Below are positions 30,998 to 42,811 of a DNA stretch of 64,000 nucleotides, piece after piece (within the stretch, counting starts at the first letter, position 1; the number at the start of each line of letters is the position of its first letter). The stretch is taken from NCBI GenBank assembly GCA_002005505.1, contig KV908546.1, forward strand, positions 186,922 through 250,921. The letters run 5' to 3'. The notes beneath the pieces were generated by a model that did not search any database, had not been told where the DNA came from, and saw only the letters and a program-made list of their open reading frames with translations. The stretch is from Botryococcus braunii (lineage: Eukaryota; Chlorophyta; Trebouxiophyceae). The translations under genes were made by a program, and so were the position numbers.

Positions 30998-32589
30998 ACT
31001 ATGGCAAGCAGCTCCCCATCCGTTGGAGAGTAGTTGAGCTCTGCTCCTTGTAAAGTTTTGCTGGCGTAGGCGATCACATGGTCACCATCCTCGAGCTCCT
31101 GGCCCAGAATAGCAGCGGCGGCTCCGGGCTGCCAATCAGTATATAGCGTGAATTTCTTGCTGAAGTCGGGGTATCGTAGAAGCGGCGCATCCACTAGCAT
31201 GGCCTTGATGGCTTCGAAGGCGGCTTGGCAGTCAGTGGTCCAGTTGAAAACAACCCCCTTTCTCGTGAGCCGCGTCAAAGGGGCAGATATGGCGGCCATG
31301 TTGTGCAGAAATCTCCTGTAGTAGTTTGCAAGTCCCAAAAAGGACCTGACTTCGGTAACGTTCGTCGGCGGTGCTGCGTTGAGTACTGCCTCAACCTTGG
31401 AAGGGTTGGGCTTTATGCCTTGGGGCGTAATAATGTATCCTAAGTAGAACACTTCACTGCAACATAACTCACACTTGGCTGGGTTGGCTCTAAAGCCCAC
31501 CGCACGGAAGCGTTCAAGCACTAATTTCAGATGTGTGAGGTGGTCCTCAAATGTGCGGCTGTATATCAAACAGTCATCTAGATAAATGACACAACACTTT
31601 CCTATTAAGTCTTGCAACAGAGTGTTAACAAATCTCTGAAGCGTAGCCGGGGCGTTACGCAAGCCGAACGGCATTGATACAAACTCGAATAAACCTTCTT
31701 TGGTAGTAAAAGCGGTTTTTGCACGGTCCTCTGGGGCTACTGGTATCAACCAGAAGGCTGACTTGCAATCTATCTTACTCAAGTATTCCACCCCCTGACC
31801 TAAGGAATCTAGGGTCTCATCTATCCTAGGCATGGGGTAATTGTCCCGTCTGGTAACTGCATTCAACGGACGGTAGTCAATACAAAACCGGACAGAGCCA
31901 TCCGGCTTGCCTACTAACACAGGCGAACTAGACCAAGGAGAGCTGGAAGGCACTATCACTCCAGCCTCTAGCATTTTGTGAACTTCTTCCTCGATCACCT
32001 GATCCTCCGAACGGGACAAGCGATAAGGGCGTGTTTTAATGGGGATCGCATCCCCAGTGTCTATGCGGTGGTGCATTAAGGTGGTTCTTTCTTGTACTAT
32101 ACCTGGGGTATATACATCCTTGTACTCCTGTACTAATCTCTCAATCTCTTGTTCTCTCATAGGACCCAATTTTCGCATCCCGGTGGTGATTTTTAACATG
32201 GGATCGGGGTCCTGTTTCATCTTTTCAGTATTTATTATCTCTCTCAACTTCTGCATACCAGGATCTTCCTTCCTAAGGGAGGTGGGGACACGAACAATTA
32301 TGACAGGCCATCTGGTAGGGCCATAACGACGTCGCGGACCTGCAGGGTCCTCTCCCGGGGCTGTGAAAAGCTGCACACCAGGAGGGTATTGTTTGATGAT
32401 CTCAAATTGCTCCATTACTGTAGGAAACCAAGGGGCAGAAGGCCACCATGGTAGCACAAGTAGTGCACTATTGGTAAAGGGACTACTGGTGAAACACGCG
32501 AGACAGTGATTCACAACTCTGTCAATTATCGAAAAAGGTGGATTGCAAATACATGTATACTCAAATGGGTCCAGCTCTGCTGTAAACAA
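30886..32589 (-). pseudogene. Element G RT-RNase H with end of Dam-like domain
   Basis: The frame begins inside the Dam-like domain at the NPPF motif. A linker follows, then RT (VHKMLEAGVIVPSSSPW, CIDYRPLNAV, FGLRNAPATLQ, VIYLDDCLIYS) and RNase H (LYTDWQPGAAAAIL, TDGELLAIVWA). It lies in a different frame from both neighbours. A frameshift near 32575 separates it from the upstream half of the methyltransferase domain, and another near 30900-30990 separates it from the RNase H end. Confidence 0.9.
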
Positions 32590-32725
32590 TCGTCCTCAGC
32601 GGACCAATACAAAGGTAACTGAGAGTTGTGACCTTGGAGATCACAACATGCGTCGAGGTCAAAAGGACCCCACTGTGTTTCAATTTCTCTAAAAATGCTA
32701 GTTTCTAACATCCAATCTTCAGTCA
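32440..32725 (-). other. Dam-like (phage N6-adenine methyltransferase type) domain in element G
   Basis: Two halves in different frames fit the phage-type DNA N6-adenine methyltransferase family (PF05869-like). The first half has WMLETSIF..I, then GPFDLDAC (about 32646-32669) as motif I and YWSAEDDCLQQSW. The second has CNPPFSIID (about 32520-32545), matching the D/N-P-P-Y/F catalytic motif, followed by a hydrophobic strand LLVLPWWPSAPWFP. The known family transfers methyl from SAM to adenine N6. Whether this copy was ever active is unknown. DIRS elements are known to carry a related domain downstream of RNase H; here it sits between protease and RT of a Gypsy element. Confidence 0.75.
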
Positions 32726-33187
32726 TGTAGGGATGGGCTGCTAACTCAAGCTCTCGACCCTCGTTGCTTACTGTCGCATTGTAAATCTCAATCTCACTTT
32801 CGGAAGAGAAAGCCTCATGCTCCTCCGAATACTCTTCCTCCTCATCGGAGGGTTCAGTACTAGGAATTTCTCCCTCACTCCCGGAATAAAGGTCTGTTTC
32901 TTCCTGGGATTCTTCTGACAGATCGTCCTCAATGTTTATAATTTCGTTCGGTAGGCCGGGTACCCCCGGTACCCTTGGCTCGGCGGGGTGACCCGCGGGA
33001 CCTTCGAAGTCCATTCCGGGGACTCCCGCGACGCAATATCGGTTGCTGCTTTTACTGGCAGGCATGACAGTGATGGGAACTCTCCCCATAACTTGTGGTT
33101 CAATACGAAAGGACATTTCTTGTTTGGCGAAACTCATCTCGGCGTGAGCCTGAGTAAGCCAATCTGTTCCAAGAAGTACATCATAAG
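32526..33187 (-). pseudogene. Element G protease end, acidic linker and first half of Dam-like domain
   Basis: Next to the Copia I insertion the minus frame reads YDVLLGTDWLTQAH, the typical end of a retroviral-type protease. A long acidic, Ser- and Glu-rich linker follows (about 32800-32960). Then comes the start of the methyltransferase-like domain. The frame stops at 32526 because of the frameshift. Confidence 0.82.
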
Positions 33188-33192
33188 AAGTC

Positions 33193-34521
33193 TGTTGTGT
33201 CTTGGGAGAGATATAACATAAGGTACGGATCTGCTTGTGCGGAGATACGTATACGTAAGTATGGGAGCTCTCTCTCGTTCACACCATTGGTTTTGGACAC
33301 GTCACATAAAGTGAATAGAGGGACATATGATGTGAAAAGAAAAACGCCTGCATCAGGACACAAAAATTGCCGTTATATACTAGGAGACCTGGAGAGAAAG
33401 TTCTCCGTGGGTGACATGAGTTCATAGCCTATCACGCAAGTACAGATCTCAGTCAGTGAAGTTCAAAGAACCATGATGGAGATCCTATTGTGAGTGTACA
33501 CGTGTAGGACAGGTGTATAAGTTACAGCATAAGTCTGTACTTCGTGGGTGTGACAAGTGTACTTCACACACTTAGGATGTGATGATAAAGTACACTTGTC
33601 AGCGGTGATCTGCGATTGTGCATAATGCACGATCAGGCTAGGAGGGGCAGGTCGGCAGCGTGGTCCTCAGACAGTTGGAACTTCATCTTTGAGTTGCCTG
33701 GAGTCCTTTGAGTGTGAACACTAGAGGACCTGTCTGAGACCTGCCGGAGTATTGCTCTCACTGATATCATGCTATACTTGTGCATGTGGGCTGCGTGAGA
33801 GAATATCGGTAAAACTCGGTTAGAGCATCGGCAGTGCTTGGTACATGATAAAACATAAGTGTTAATGAGTGCCATTTAGTTGTGAAGACTGAATAACATT
33901 CAGTACTGTGCAGGAGGTTGTTGTTTTCTGTCTTTTGAGACAGTGCGAGCTGCATAAGTGTAAGTGTATACACGTGTGGGCAGCGGTAAGAACACCTCCT
34001 GATAAAACTTGTACATTGATGGAAGACATTGTGTTGTTTAGTTACTGGTGTAAGTATGATACTGATAGAGAGCAATGTACGTGACTCGTACAGGTGGTCA
34101 GTTACGAGGACGACGTCATAACTGATGCGAATGCTTGAGTATGTGACAGATACTTACGGTTGCGAACATGTAATAAACAACACCATGTAAAGAGACAGTT
34201 GGATCTTCATCTTTGAGTTGCCTGGAGTCCTTTGAGTGTGAACACTAAAAGACCTGTCTAAGACCTGCCGGAGTATTGCTCTCACTGATATCATGCTATA
34301 CTTGTGCATGTGGGCTGCGTGAGAGAATATCGGAGGTTGTTGTTTTCTGTCTTTTGAGACAGTGCGAGCTGCATAAGTGTAAGTGTATACACGTGTGGGC
34401 AGCGGTGGTCAGTTACGAGGACGACGTCATAACTGATGCGAATGCTTGAGTATGTGACGGATACTTACGGTTGCGAACAGGTGCTTATTCTACAAATACG
34501 GACATCAACTCCAACACAACA
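33193..34521 (+). repeat. 5' LTR of element I with intron-bearing and processed leader copies
   Basis: Exons are at 33669-33808, 33914-33985 and 34094-34169 (140, 72 and 76 nt). Introns are 33809-33913 (GTAAAA...GTGCAG) and 33986-34093 (GTAAGA...GTACAG). A third donor, GTAATAAAC, begins at 34170. It contains AATAAA and then TGTAA (34186-34190). A 288-bp copy of the joined exons starts at 34193 and ends ...CGAACAG at 34480. A 41-nt U5 closes the LTR. The last base pair of exon 3 here is T where the 3' LTR has the consensus G. Confidence 0.92.
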
Positions 34522-34524
34522 ATA

Positions 34525-34539
34525 GGTTATGGGGCCCGC
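34525..34539 (+). other. Primer-binding site of element I (half-tRNA type)
   Basis: GGTTATGGGGCCCGC begins 3 nt after the 5' LTR. It is complementary to the anticodon-loop side of a tRNA fragment ending ...GGGC(C)CCATAACC, as in eukaryotic initiator tRNA-Met. One extra G is present compared with element F. Confidence 0.65.
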
Positions 34540-34557
34540 TGCAATCTCCAATGGAGC

Positions 34558-35361
34558 ATGCGAAGAACCAAGCGACCAACTGATCCCGGAAAGCCACTAG
34601 TAAGAACAAACTATCCATTTCCGTGTGTTGAGGTGACTGTGGAAGTCTTTGGTGACGTTGGTAGACCTGGTTTATATCTGGATCTTGAACATCCAGGGCA
34701 CAACCCTCACGTGTGGTGTCATAGAAAACTTATCGTTCATCATCAAGACATTCGCTTGGAAAACCTTCCGAATCCTGTGATACGTGCAAATTATATATTT
34801 GTAGAAGCAGCAAAGAGGGGTCACGTGCTTGATTGTGAAGAGAATCAGATTGAGTGCTCAGAAGAGTGGCTTGATGAGTTAAGGAAAGGTTTTCCTGAAA
34901 AGCCGATTGTCTTGCTGAAGTGGGAAGAACTGTGGATCGAAAATCACGTGAGAAAAGAGTACATAGTGACTGCTGTTGCAACTACCTACAGCACTCAGTT
35001 GCCCAAGGAAGATTGGGAGTTTCATTACTTTCTGACAGTGCTTAGCAGGTTGAGGTATCTGTGCAAGTCAGCTGGTGCATGCTTCTATGATAACAGCCCT
35101 TTCTTACACGTAGAAAAGGGAGTGGTAGAAAAGGGAGATCCAAATCCATTGATATCTTCCTGGTACACTAAATATAGGGAGTACATCTCTATAGTACAGT
35201 ACCAGTTCCGCGTTTGGTCCAACTTTTCAACGTTTGTGTTTGATAGACTTCCATCATGGACACTGGTGGAGGATCACAGGCTGGACCCGTTGTTAATGCA
35301 TCCCGAGTATTACCAACTGAGGGAGTCAACATTGGGGGGGGGGACACACTGGAGAGATTGA
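34558..35361 (+). pseudogene. ORF1 homologue of unknown function in Copia I
   Basis: The first ATG is at 34558 (MRRTKRPTDPGKP), 36 nt inside the LTR. The protein matches ORF1 of element H over its whole length, including IVHHQDIRLENLPNPV, RANYIFV, LPKEDWEFHYFL and VFDRLPSW. It runs into a G10 tract at about 35335-35343 and then stops early. One frame over, the matching end LERLTWE (H has LQRLTWE) is found, so the tract has probably gained or lost a base. The restored end would overlap gag in the -1 frame, as in H. Confidence 0.8.
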
Positions 35362-35362
35362 C

Positions 35363-38275
35363 GTGGGAGGCAGTGGCACAGCAGACGGGGTTCAAGCACG
35401 TGATTCAGGGCCCGTGAGCATGTCAGGGAGCGAAGACACCACGAGTCCGGTAAATTCAAGCTTGCAAGTGACTGCTACACTTGACAGGCTTGGTTTCTCC
35501 TTAGACATCTGGAGACAGAGTGTTGTTCACTGTGCTGTGAGTAAAAATGTGTGGCAGTGTCTGAAGACACACATGCCCGGGACTAAGGGCGATGCGGTAG
35601 CTCTTCACTTGTTACTTCAGAAGATTCCAGAAGTGTGGGCACAAAAGGTGGCATTTATGGAATCTGCTCATGTTGCCCTGAAATGGATTATTAGTCAGTT
35701 TGAGGGTGGAGCCAATTTGGACATAAATGATGAGTGGCTGGAGTTGCTTGACAATGAGATTATGGGAAATGAAATGTCATTGGAGGAGTACGTCAGCCGC
35801 AAGCAACTCCTGGCGAAGCGTCTGTCCACCAATGCCATGCCCATCACTACTGCCAAGCTGAAGAAATCAATTTTAAAGTGCCTGCCCTATCAGTTTGATG
35901 CCCACAAGGCATCACTGACGGCATCCACAGCAACAGTGGGTGTGGAGGGGACGTTGACGGCCATTCGCGCAGTGGCAGAGTCCATCGGGTTCAATGATAA
36001 AGTTCCACGCGTACCGAGGGCCGCAACAGCCAAGAAGGAGCCATCCGGACGATATGAGGGAAGGCCATTTCGTGGGACCTGCTACAACTGCCATCAAGTG
36101 GGACACAAGAAAGCTGATTGTCCAGCACTGGCAAAACAAGAAGGAGGTAATTCACAAGGGACTCGTGCAGGCATGGCCACTGCAGGTATGCATGATGGCG
36201 TAGAAGGCCAATGGTTGGTGGATACAGGAGCCATTAATCATATCTGCAATGATATTCGTCTTATGTTAAATGTGGTGGCATATGATGTTGCCAAGCCGTT
36301 GTGTTTGGCTGCAAGTGATGGAAGCGCATTAAGAAAAGCACAAGGAAATGTAGTACTGTCGGTGAAAGGTGGTGGGAGCATATTGTTGACACAAGTTGAG
36401 TATGTTCCAACAGCCACTGATAATTTGTTTTCAGTGTCTGCGGCTGTGAATGATGGTTGCAAATTTTCAGTCAATGAAAAGGGTGAATATGTCCATGTTT
36501 CGGCAGAAAAGAGTGGATTTGAGTGTGAAATTGTGTCGAAAGGGCGACTGTATTTCCTCTCAAGTAATCAGCGGTTGTGTGCTTGGGGAGGGGCAGCAGC
36601 CTCTTTGGTCACTACTAAAGACGAAACAGAGATATGGCACAGAAGATTGGGCCACCCTGGCATTGTGTGCATGTCAAGGATGATGAGAGATAATTTTCTG
36701 AATGATCTGAAGGGCAGCACTGCAGAAATTGAGAAAGTCGTTACTCATTGTGATGCGTGCATTCGGGGGAAGCAGAGTAAGACTCCACTGCCTACCTCCT
36801 TGGGTGCAGAGTCTACAGAGAGACTGCAGCTTGTCCACATGGACGTCATGGGGGAGATGCCAGTTGTTGGGCTGGGTGCAGAGCGGTACTTGCTGGTCCT
36901 GCTAGACGACTTCTCGCACAAGTGTGAAGCTCGATCGTTCAGCTCCAAGGCTGAGGTAGGCCAGCTTGTCCAAGAAATCCTTCTGAAATGGGAAGTATCC
37001 ACCAAATGTAAAGTGGGTACTGTGAGGACTGATAGGGGAACTGAATTTGTAAACAGTGACCTGTCTCAGTTTTTCTCACGTAAAGGGATAACGCATCAAA
37101 CAAGCGCTCCTTATACGCCCGAGCAGAATGGAAAGGTTGAGAGAATTAACAGAGTAATCAAGGAAAGAGTGAGGGCTTTGCTTTTTGATGCTGAAGCAGG
37201 GCCTGAGCTGTGGCCTGAAGCAGTTCGCACGGTTGTTTATTTGTTAAACTTTAGTGCAGTAAGGGGCAAGAATGCATGTCCCAATGAGCTGTTTTATGGA
37301 GGGAAACCTACGTGCAAGTACTTCAAGATCTGGGGTTGTCTTGCATATGTTAGGCTGCCAGAACGGCAGCTGACAGCGTTGGGTCCCCGCTCTGTTGCTG
37401 GCATGTTCGTGGGGTACGCACAAGGGTCAAAGGCGTACCGGGTGCTGGTGAAAGGAAAAATTGTTGTGAGCAAGGATGTGCGGTTCGTAGAAGACGAACT
37501 AGGGTATTCAGTGGCCTCTCCAGAGGGAGAGCACAGAGAGAAGGATGTACAGGGTCTGTTTGTGTCTGATGATGATGATGTGGAGTTGGTGGAAGAAGTA
37601 CAAGAGAGAGTTGTTGATGTTCCAAGGCAGCTGGCGGTAGAGCCGGCGTTACATGTCGGCAATCTCAGGGATGCGTTACTGCGAGCCCGAGGACTTCTTC
37701 AACAACTGCCACCGGCTGAAGCTGACCAGCAAATGAGTGAGGAGGATGAAGAAAGGGAAGAAGTGAACCAGAGTGAGGAGGATGACAGAGTTGATAGGGC
37801 GGATGGTCAAGACGATGACCCCGGACACGATGCAGAAATTGATTCTGCCGGGGAAGAAGAAAGAAGGGGTGGGGGAAGATATGATCTGAGAGCAAGCGTG
37901 GCTCCACCTGACAGGTTTGTGCCTGGTGCAAATGCGACAAGTGTACGGGTACATGCTGCTGTGATTGAAAGGGGCGGGGAAGAGAAAATGAGCGCTGCAG
38001 ATTTGGTCATCCCCAAGCACATTGGGGAAGCTATGTCTAGCCCTCAAAAGGAGTATTGGAAACAGGGTATGCAAGAGGAACTGGACGCGATTGAAGAGTG
38101 TGACACATTTGAGGTTGTAAATAGGCCTGAAGGTGCAAAAGCATTCCTCTCATCTGGGTGTTTGCACTTAAAACTGATGAATTTGGGGATGTGGTCCGAT
38201 TCAAGGCAAGACTGGTCGCGCAGGGATGCCGTCAGGTTGAGGGTATTGACTGTGACCAAACTTTCGCTCCTGTGA
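35363..38275 (+). pseudogene. Copia I Gag, protease, integrase and start of RT
   Basis: The first ATG is near 35420 (MSGSEDTTSPVNSS). The domains are a UBN2-like Gag, a CCHC knuckle (CYNCHQVGHKKADC), protease (WLVDTGAINHICND; H has T in place of the I), a pre-integrase zinc motif (CDACIRGKQ) and the integrase core (TDRGTEFVN, PEQNGKVERIN). The acidic linker then leads into RT. A one-base loss near 38140 (AKAFLSSG where H has AKVIPLIWVF) shifts the frame, so this part ends early at 38275. Confidence 0.9.
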
Positions 38276-39585
38276 GCACGCATGCTTGTAGACGGGTGCT
38301 GTTGAACATTGCAGCGACTGAAAATATGTCCATTCATCAAGTGGACATCAAAACTGCCTTCTTGAATGGAGAGCTCGAGGGGGAAGTGTACGTGTCACAG
38401 CCTCCAGGGTTTTCTAATGGAAACAAGAAGGAAGTGTACCGCCTGAAGAAAGCTTTGTACGGCCTGAAACAGGCACCCAGGGCCTGGCACAAGAGGTTGA
38501 CCAGGGACTTGGGAGAAATGGGTTTTAAGCCATGCTTGAGTGATCCCGGATTATTCATCAATGCGGGAATAGGGGAAGCACGTGTGTTTATTGTCACGTA
38601 TGTGGATGACTTACTGATAATCAGTAAGGATGATACTCGTGTGCAGGAGATAAAGTGTGAGATTAAGAGTAGGTTCAAAATTCATGACTTGGGGGAAGTC
38701 AAGAATTTTCTGGGAAGCGAAGTGAAGAGAGATAGAGAGAAGGGAGTGTTAGTGATCACTAACACTCAGAAAATTCGGGACTTGGCACAGTCCTTTGGGA
38801 TTGAGGAAGGGGGACGGGTGTACAATACACCCATGTGTAAGAGCTTTGTGGCAACGGAGCAGCCACAGGGTGAGGTGGCTGAGGAGGTGGTGGGGTCAGG
38901 TTCTAAACTGCCTGATGGTCATAGGTATCTAGAGCTTATCGGCTCGCTGCAGTATTGGGCAAATACCACGCGTCCAGATATCTCGCAAGCTGTCAGCTTG
39001 CTGGCGCGCTACCGTGCAGCTCCCACAACTGCTCATTACAAGGCAGGACTGAGAGTTGTAAGTTATCTTCTTGGTACTAAGGAGATGGGGCTGGTATATG
39101 GGGGCACTGGGCAGCAGACCCTTGAAGGGTATGTTGATTCCGATTTTGCAGGAGACATGGATACACGGAAATCCACAACGGGATTTGTGTTCATGTTGAA
39201 TGGAGGTGCAGTCTCTTGGGGAAGCAAGAAACAGCAGTCCGTCGCCACATCTACGGTGGAGGCGGAGTATATAGCTGCAAGCCATGCAATCAAAGAGGGA
39301 GTGTGGCTTGGTAGCTTGCTGGGGGAGTTGGGAAGAGTAGTGAGAGGGGTGAAGCTCATGATGGATAACATGGGCTGCATCGCTAACCTGCAGAATCATG
39401 TGCTGTCAAAATACACAAAGCACATAAGTGTGTGTTATCATCAGGCTCGAGAGAAGGTTGCATGGGGTCAAATTCTGCCTGAGTATGTGGCCACCGATGA
39501 GAATGTGGCAGATCTGTTCACAAAACCATTGAACAGCCCGTCCTTCTTGAAGCACAGGGACAGCCTTAGGATGGGAATGGTGTAA
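38158..39585 (+). pseudogene. Copia I RT and RNase H
   Basis: This frame continues RT after the frameshift: ALKTDEFGDV, QVDIKTAFLNGELEGEVYV, TYVDDLLIIS and RNase H DSDFAGDMDTRKSTTGF. It ends with LRMGMV and a TAA at 39583. Apart from the single frameshift it is intact and about as long as the matching part of H. Confidence 0.92.
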
Positions 39586-39695
39586 CGGGTGAGAATGAGA
39601 GAGAAGGAGAGTAATGGACTTCTGTACAAAACAAAACTCAATTAGTAATGAACAGACATTGAACTTTATAAGTGAGTGTCCAAAAGGGGAAGTAT

Positions 39696-41024
39696 TGTTG
39701 TGTCTTGGGAGCGAGATAACATAAGGTACGGATCTGCTTGTGCGGAGATACGTATACGTAAGTATGGGAGCTCTCTCTCGTTCACACCATTGGTTTTGGA
39801 CACGTCACATAAAGTGAATAGAGGGACATATGATGTGAAAAGAAAAACGCCTGCATCAGGACACAAAAATTGCCGTTATATACTAGGAGACCTGGAGAGA
39901 AAGTTCTCCGTGGGTGACATGAGTTCATAGCCTATCACGCAAGTACAGATCTCAGTCAGGGAAGTTCAAAGAACCATGATGGAGATCCTATTGTGAGTGT
40001 ACACGTGTAGGACAGGTGTATAAGTTACAGCATAAGTCTGTACTTCGTGGGTGTGACAAGTGTACTTCACACACTTAGGATGTGGTGATAAAGTACACTT
40101 GTCAGCGGTGATCTGCGATTGTGCATAACGCACGATCAGGCTAGGAGGGGCAGGTCAGCAGCGTGGTCCTCAGACAGTTGGAACTTCATCTTTGAGTTGC
40201 CTGGAGTCCTTTGAGTGTGAACACTAAAGGACCTGTCTGAGACCTGCCGGAGTATTGCTCTCACTGATATCATGCTATACTTGTGCATGTGGGCTGCGTG
40301 AGAGAATATCCGTAAGACTCGGTTAGAGCATCGGCAGTGCTTGGTACATGATAAAACATAAGTGTTAATGAGTGCCATTTAGTTGTGAAGACTGAATAAC
40401 ATTCAGTACTGTGCAGGAGGTTGTTGTTTTCTGTCTTTTGAGACAGTGCGAGCTGCATAAGTGTAAGTGTATACACGTGTGGGCAGCGGTAAGAACACCT
40501 CCTGATGAAACTTGTATATTGATGGAAGACATTGTGTTGTTTAGTTACTGGTGTAAGTATGATACTGATAGAGAGCAATGTACGTGACTCGTACAGGTGG
40601 TCAGGTACGAGGACGACGTCATAACTGATGCGAATGCTTGAGTATGTGACAGATACTTACGGTTGCGAACAGGTAATAAACAACACCATGTAAAGAGACA
40701 GTTGGAACTTCATCTTTGAGTTGCCTGGAGTCCTTTGAGTGTGAACACTAAAGGACCTGTCTGAGACCTGCCGGAGTATTGCTCTCACTGATATCATGCT
40801 ATACTTGTGCATGTGGGCTGCGTGAGAGAATATCGGAGGTTGTTGTTTTCTGTCTTTTGAGACAGTGCGAGCTGCATAAGTGTAAGTGTATACACGTGTG
40901 GGCAGCGGTGGTCAGTTACGAGGACGACGTCATAACTGATGCGAATGCTTGAGTATGTGACAGATACTTACGGTTGCGAACAGGTGCTTATTCTACAAAT
41001 ACGGACATCAACTCCAACACAACA
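39696..41024 (+). repeat. 3' LTR of element I
   Basis: It has the same layout as the 5' LTR at the same offsets: exons at 40172-40311, 40417-40488 and 40597-40672, and the processed copy at 40696-40983. Here exon 3 ends CAG/GTAATAAAC, a better 5' splice site than in the 5' LTR. A polypurine tract (caaaaggggaag) precedes it at about 39681-39692. Confidence 0.92.
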
Positions 41025-41958
41025 AAGTCGCTCCACTAACAAATACGTCAATTGGTATTACTAAGCCCTCAACTCCTACAGGGAGCTTGCGAATAATGCT
41101 CCAAGGAGTGGACATTTTCCCATCTGCACACGAGTATCTAAGACGTGAAGGCTCAATCTGATCAATTAAATTTAACTGTCGTGCGGCTGATTGTGAGATC
41201 ATTGTGTTTGTGGCACCAGTATCAATGATGGCATCCTCAAATACTAAGTCATTAATGATTATGGGTACGGTGGCAACCGTAGTGTTCACCGGATTCCTTT
41301 GCAGGTTTGATTGTGGGACTCGCGTTGAAGGTGACTCCTCGTTGTCAGTCTCGCTAGTTGAGGTGGTCCCTCCAGAAACGTAGATAACTTCCGCATTGGT
41401 AGCTCTCGCTGGCGGCGGGTCTCGCTGTCTATTACGCAGAAATTCCTCACGGGACTCCTTTAGCTCCTTGATTGACTTGTTGAACTCCTCCTCGCTGATG
41501 TGGTTCAGGTAGGTTTGTACGGTGAGCTTCATGGGAAGCCCTTTAATCTGCTGAATGGGTTCTGCCGTTGCTGGTGCGATGGCCACAGGTCTCCTGTAGG
41601 CAGCGGGACGTGCGGCATTAGGTAGGGGAGGCAATCCTCCAAGGTCCACGTGTGGACGCGCTGCTGGCTCCCTTGCAGGTGCAGGCGGGGGTGCTGCTGG
41701 TGTTGTAGGTTCTACTGGTTGTCTCTGAGCTGGTGCAGGCCGAGGGGCGGCAGGCCTTGGTATGTTTCTTGGGTCAACTATGGTGTCCTCCAGATTGTTG
41801 GGGCGGCGCCGAAGCAGCGGTTGGTTTGCTTCAGGTGGACTTTCTGCTGGCCTCTTAGTGGCATATATAGGATACACAGGAAAATGATCCGTAAATCCGT
41901 CGTACACTATTGTGGCGTGCTCCGGGGTCGGTTGCTCCGGTTGCTGTTCATGCTCCAC
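41025..41958 (-). pseudogene. Element G Gag-Pro region: Pro/Ala-rich linker and protease
   Basis: The frame holds a Pro-rich linker and an aspartic protease core (EDAIIDTGATNTMISQSAARQ). It breaks off in the flap region (IDVFVSGATL) at the insertion site of Copia I. The upstream Gag is in another frame, so a frameshift lies near 41950. Confidence 0.85.
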
Positions 41959-42811
41959 AAACTTGGTGAAGTTGGCTGTGGGCTGTCGCTGTAGTTCTGC
42001 GATTGAATTCGTAGTCTCTCCATCTCCCTTGTGAGGGTGTCAATGTCATTAGTTGGGGGTGGCTCAGGTGCCCCCCTTGGTGGGTTGATTGAAGCAATCT
42101 GTCTAGGCGGTACTGCTGGTTGCGTCGCTCCGGAAAGTCTCACTGACGCTGCCAATTTCTGTTGTCTCTATTGTTCTCCCTCTGATTTTGCTGCGGCGGC
42201 GGGCGTGCTGCACGCTGATCCACATTGCCATCGGCGCGGCGATTCCATTGATCCATCCTCTCGCGCCCCGGCACTTGTATGTTCTGGCTTGAATACATGC
42301 CCCCTAAAGGCGCGTGTCCAAATGTTTGTTCATAATCAGCTGCCAATTATGTAATGTCGGCTAACGCTCCTTTGCCGGGGTAGGTCATCTGAACCCTCTC
42401 ACGTAGATGTGGTACTAGACCTTTAACAAATAGTTGTGTTACCATTCTGGGAGGCAGAGAGTTCTGCAAATAACCCACTATTTTCCTGAATCTGTCAGCA
42501 TAACTCCTAACAGTCTCATTAGATTGTTGTGCACATGTGTCTAATTTCAACATAAGGGTGTCCTCGTCGAGGCCAAATCTTTCGAGAAAAGCCTCCTTGC
42601 AATCATCCCAGTCATTAAAGTCATCTTGATTCGCACGAAACCAGGTATATGCTTCTTCACGCATTGCGTGTTTGACAAATCGTAAAACTCGATCGCCCAC
42701 AACATGGTTGATCTCAATGAACAACTCAAAAGACTCAAGCCACTGAAAAGGGTCCTCTGTGGGCTTTCCATAGAAAAATTCTAAACGAACAGGAGTTTGT
42801 ACGTCTGCCAT
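41959..42811 (-). pseudogene. Gag of element G
   Basis: The start is probably the ATG at 42811 (MADVQTPVRLEFFYG). The Retrotrans_gag core runs through FQWLESFELF, DDCKEAFLERFG and LPPRMVTQLFVKGL. A TAA at about 42347-42349 interrupts the frame (GALADIT-stop-LAADYEQTFG). A further frameshift follows near 42150. I see no zinc knuckle. Confidence 0.8.

Larger units (their letters stand above)
33193..41024 (+). mobile_element. Ty1/Copia element I with intron-bearing LTRs
   Basis: This 7,832-bp element has two 1,329-bp LTRs (33193-34521 and 39696-41024). It has perfect 8-bp terminal inverted ends (TGTTGTGT...ACACAACA) and TSD aagtc (33188-33192 and 41025-41029). LTR divergence is roughly 1.3% by eye, so it is older than H. 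It contains an ORF1 homologous to that of H and a gag-pol with one frameshift. It lies in the protease coding region of element G. Confidence 0.95.
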
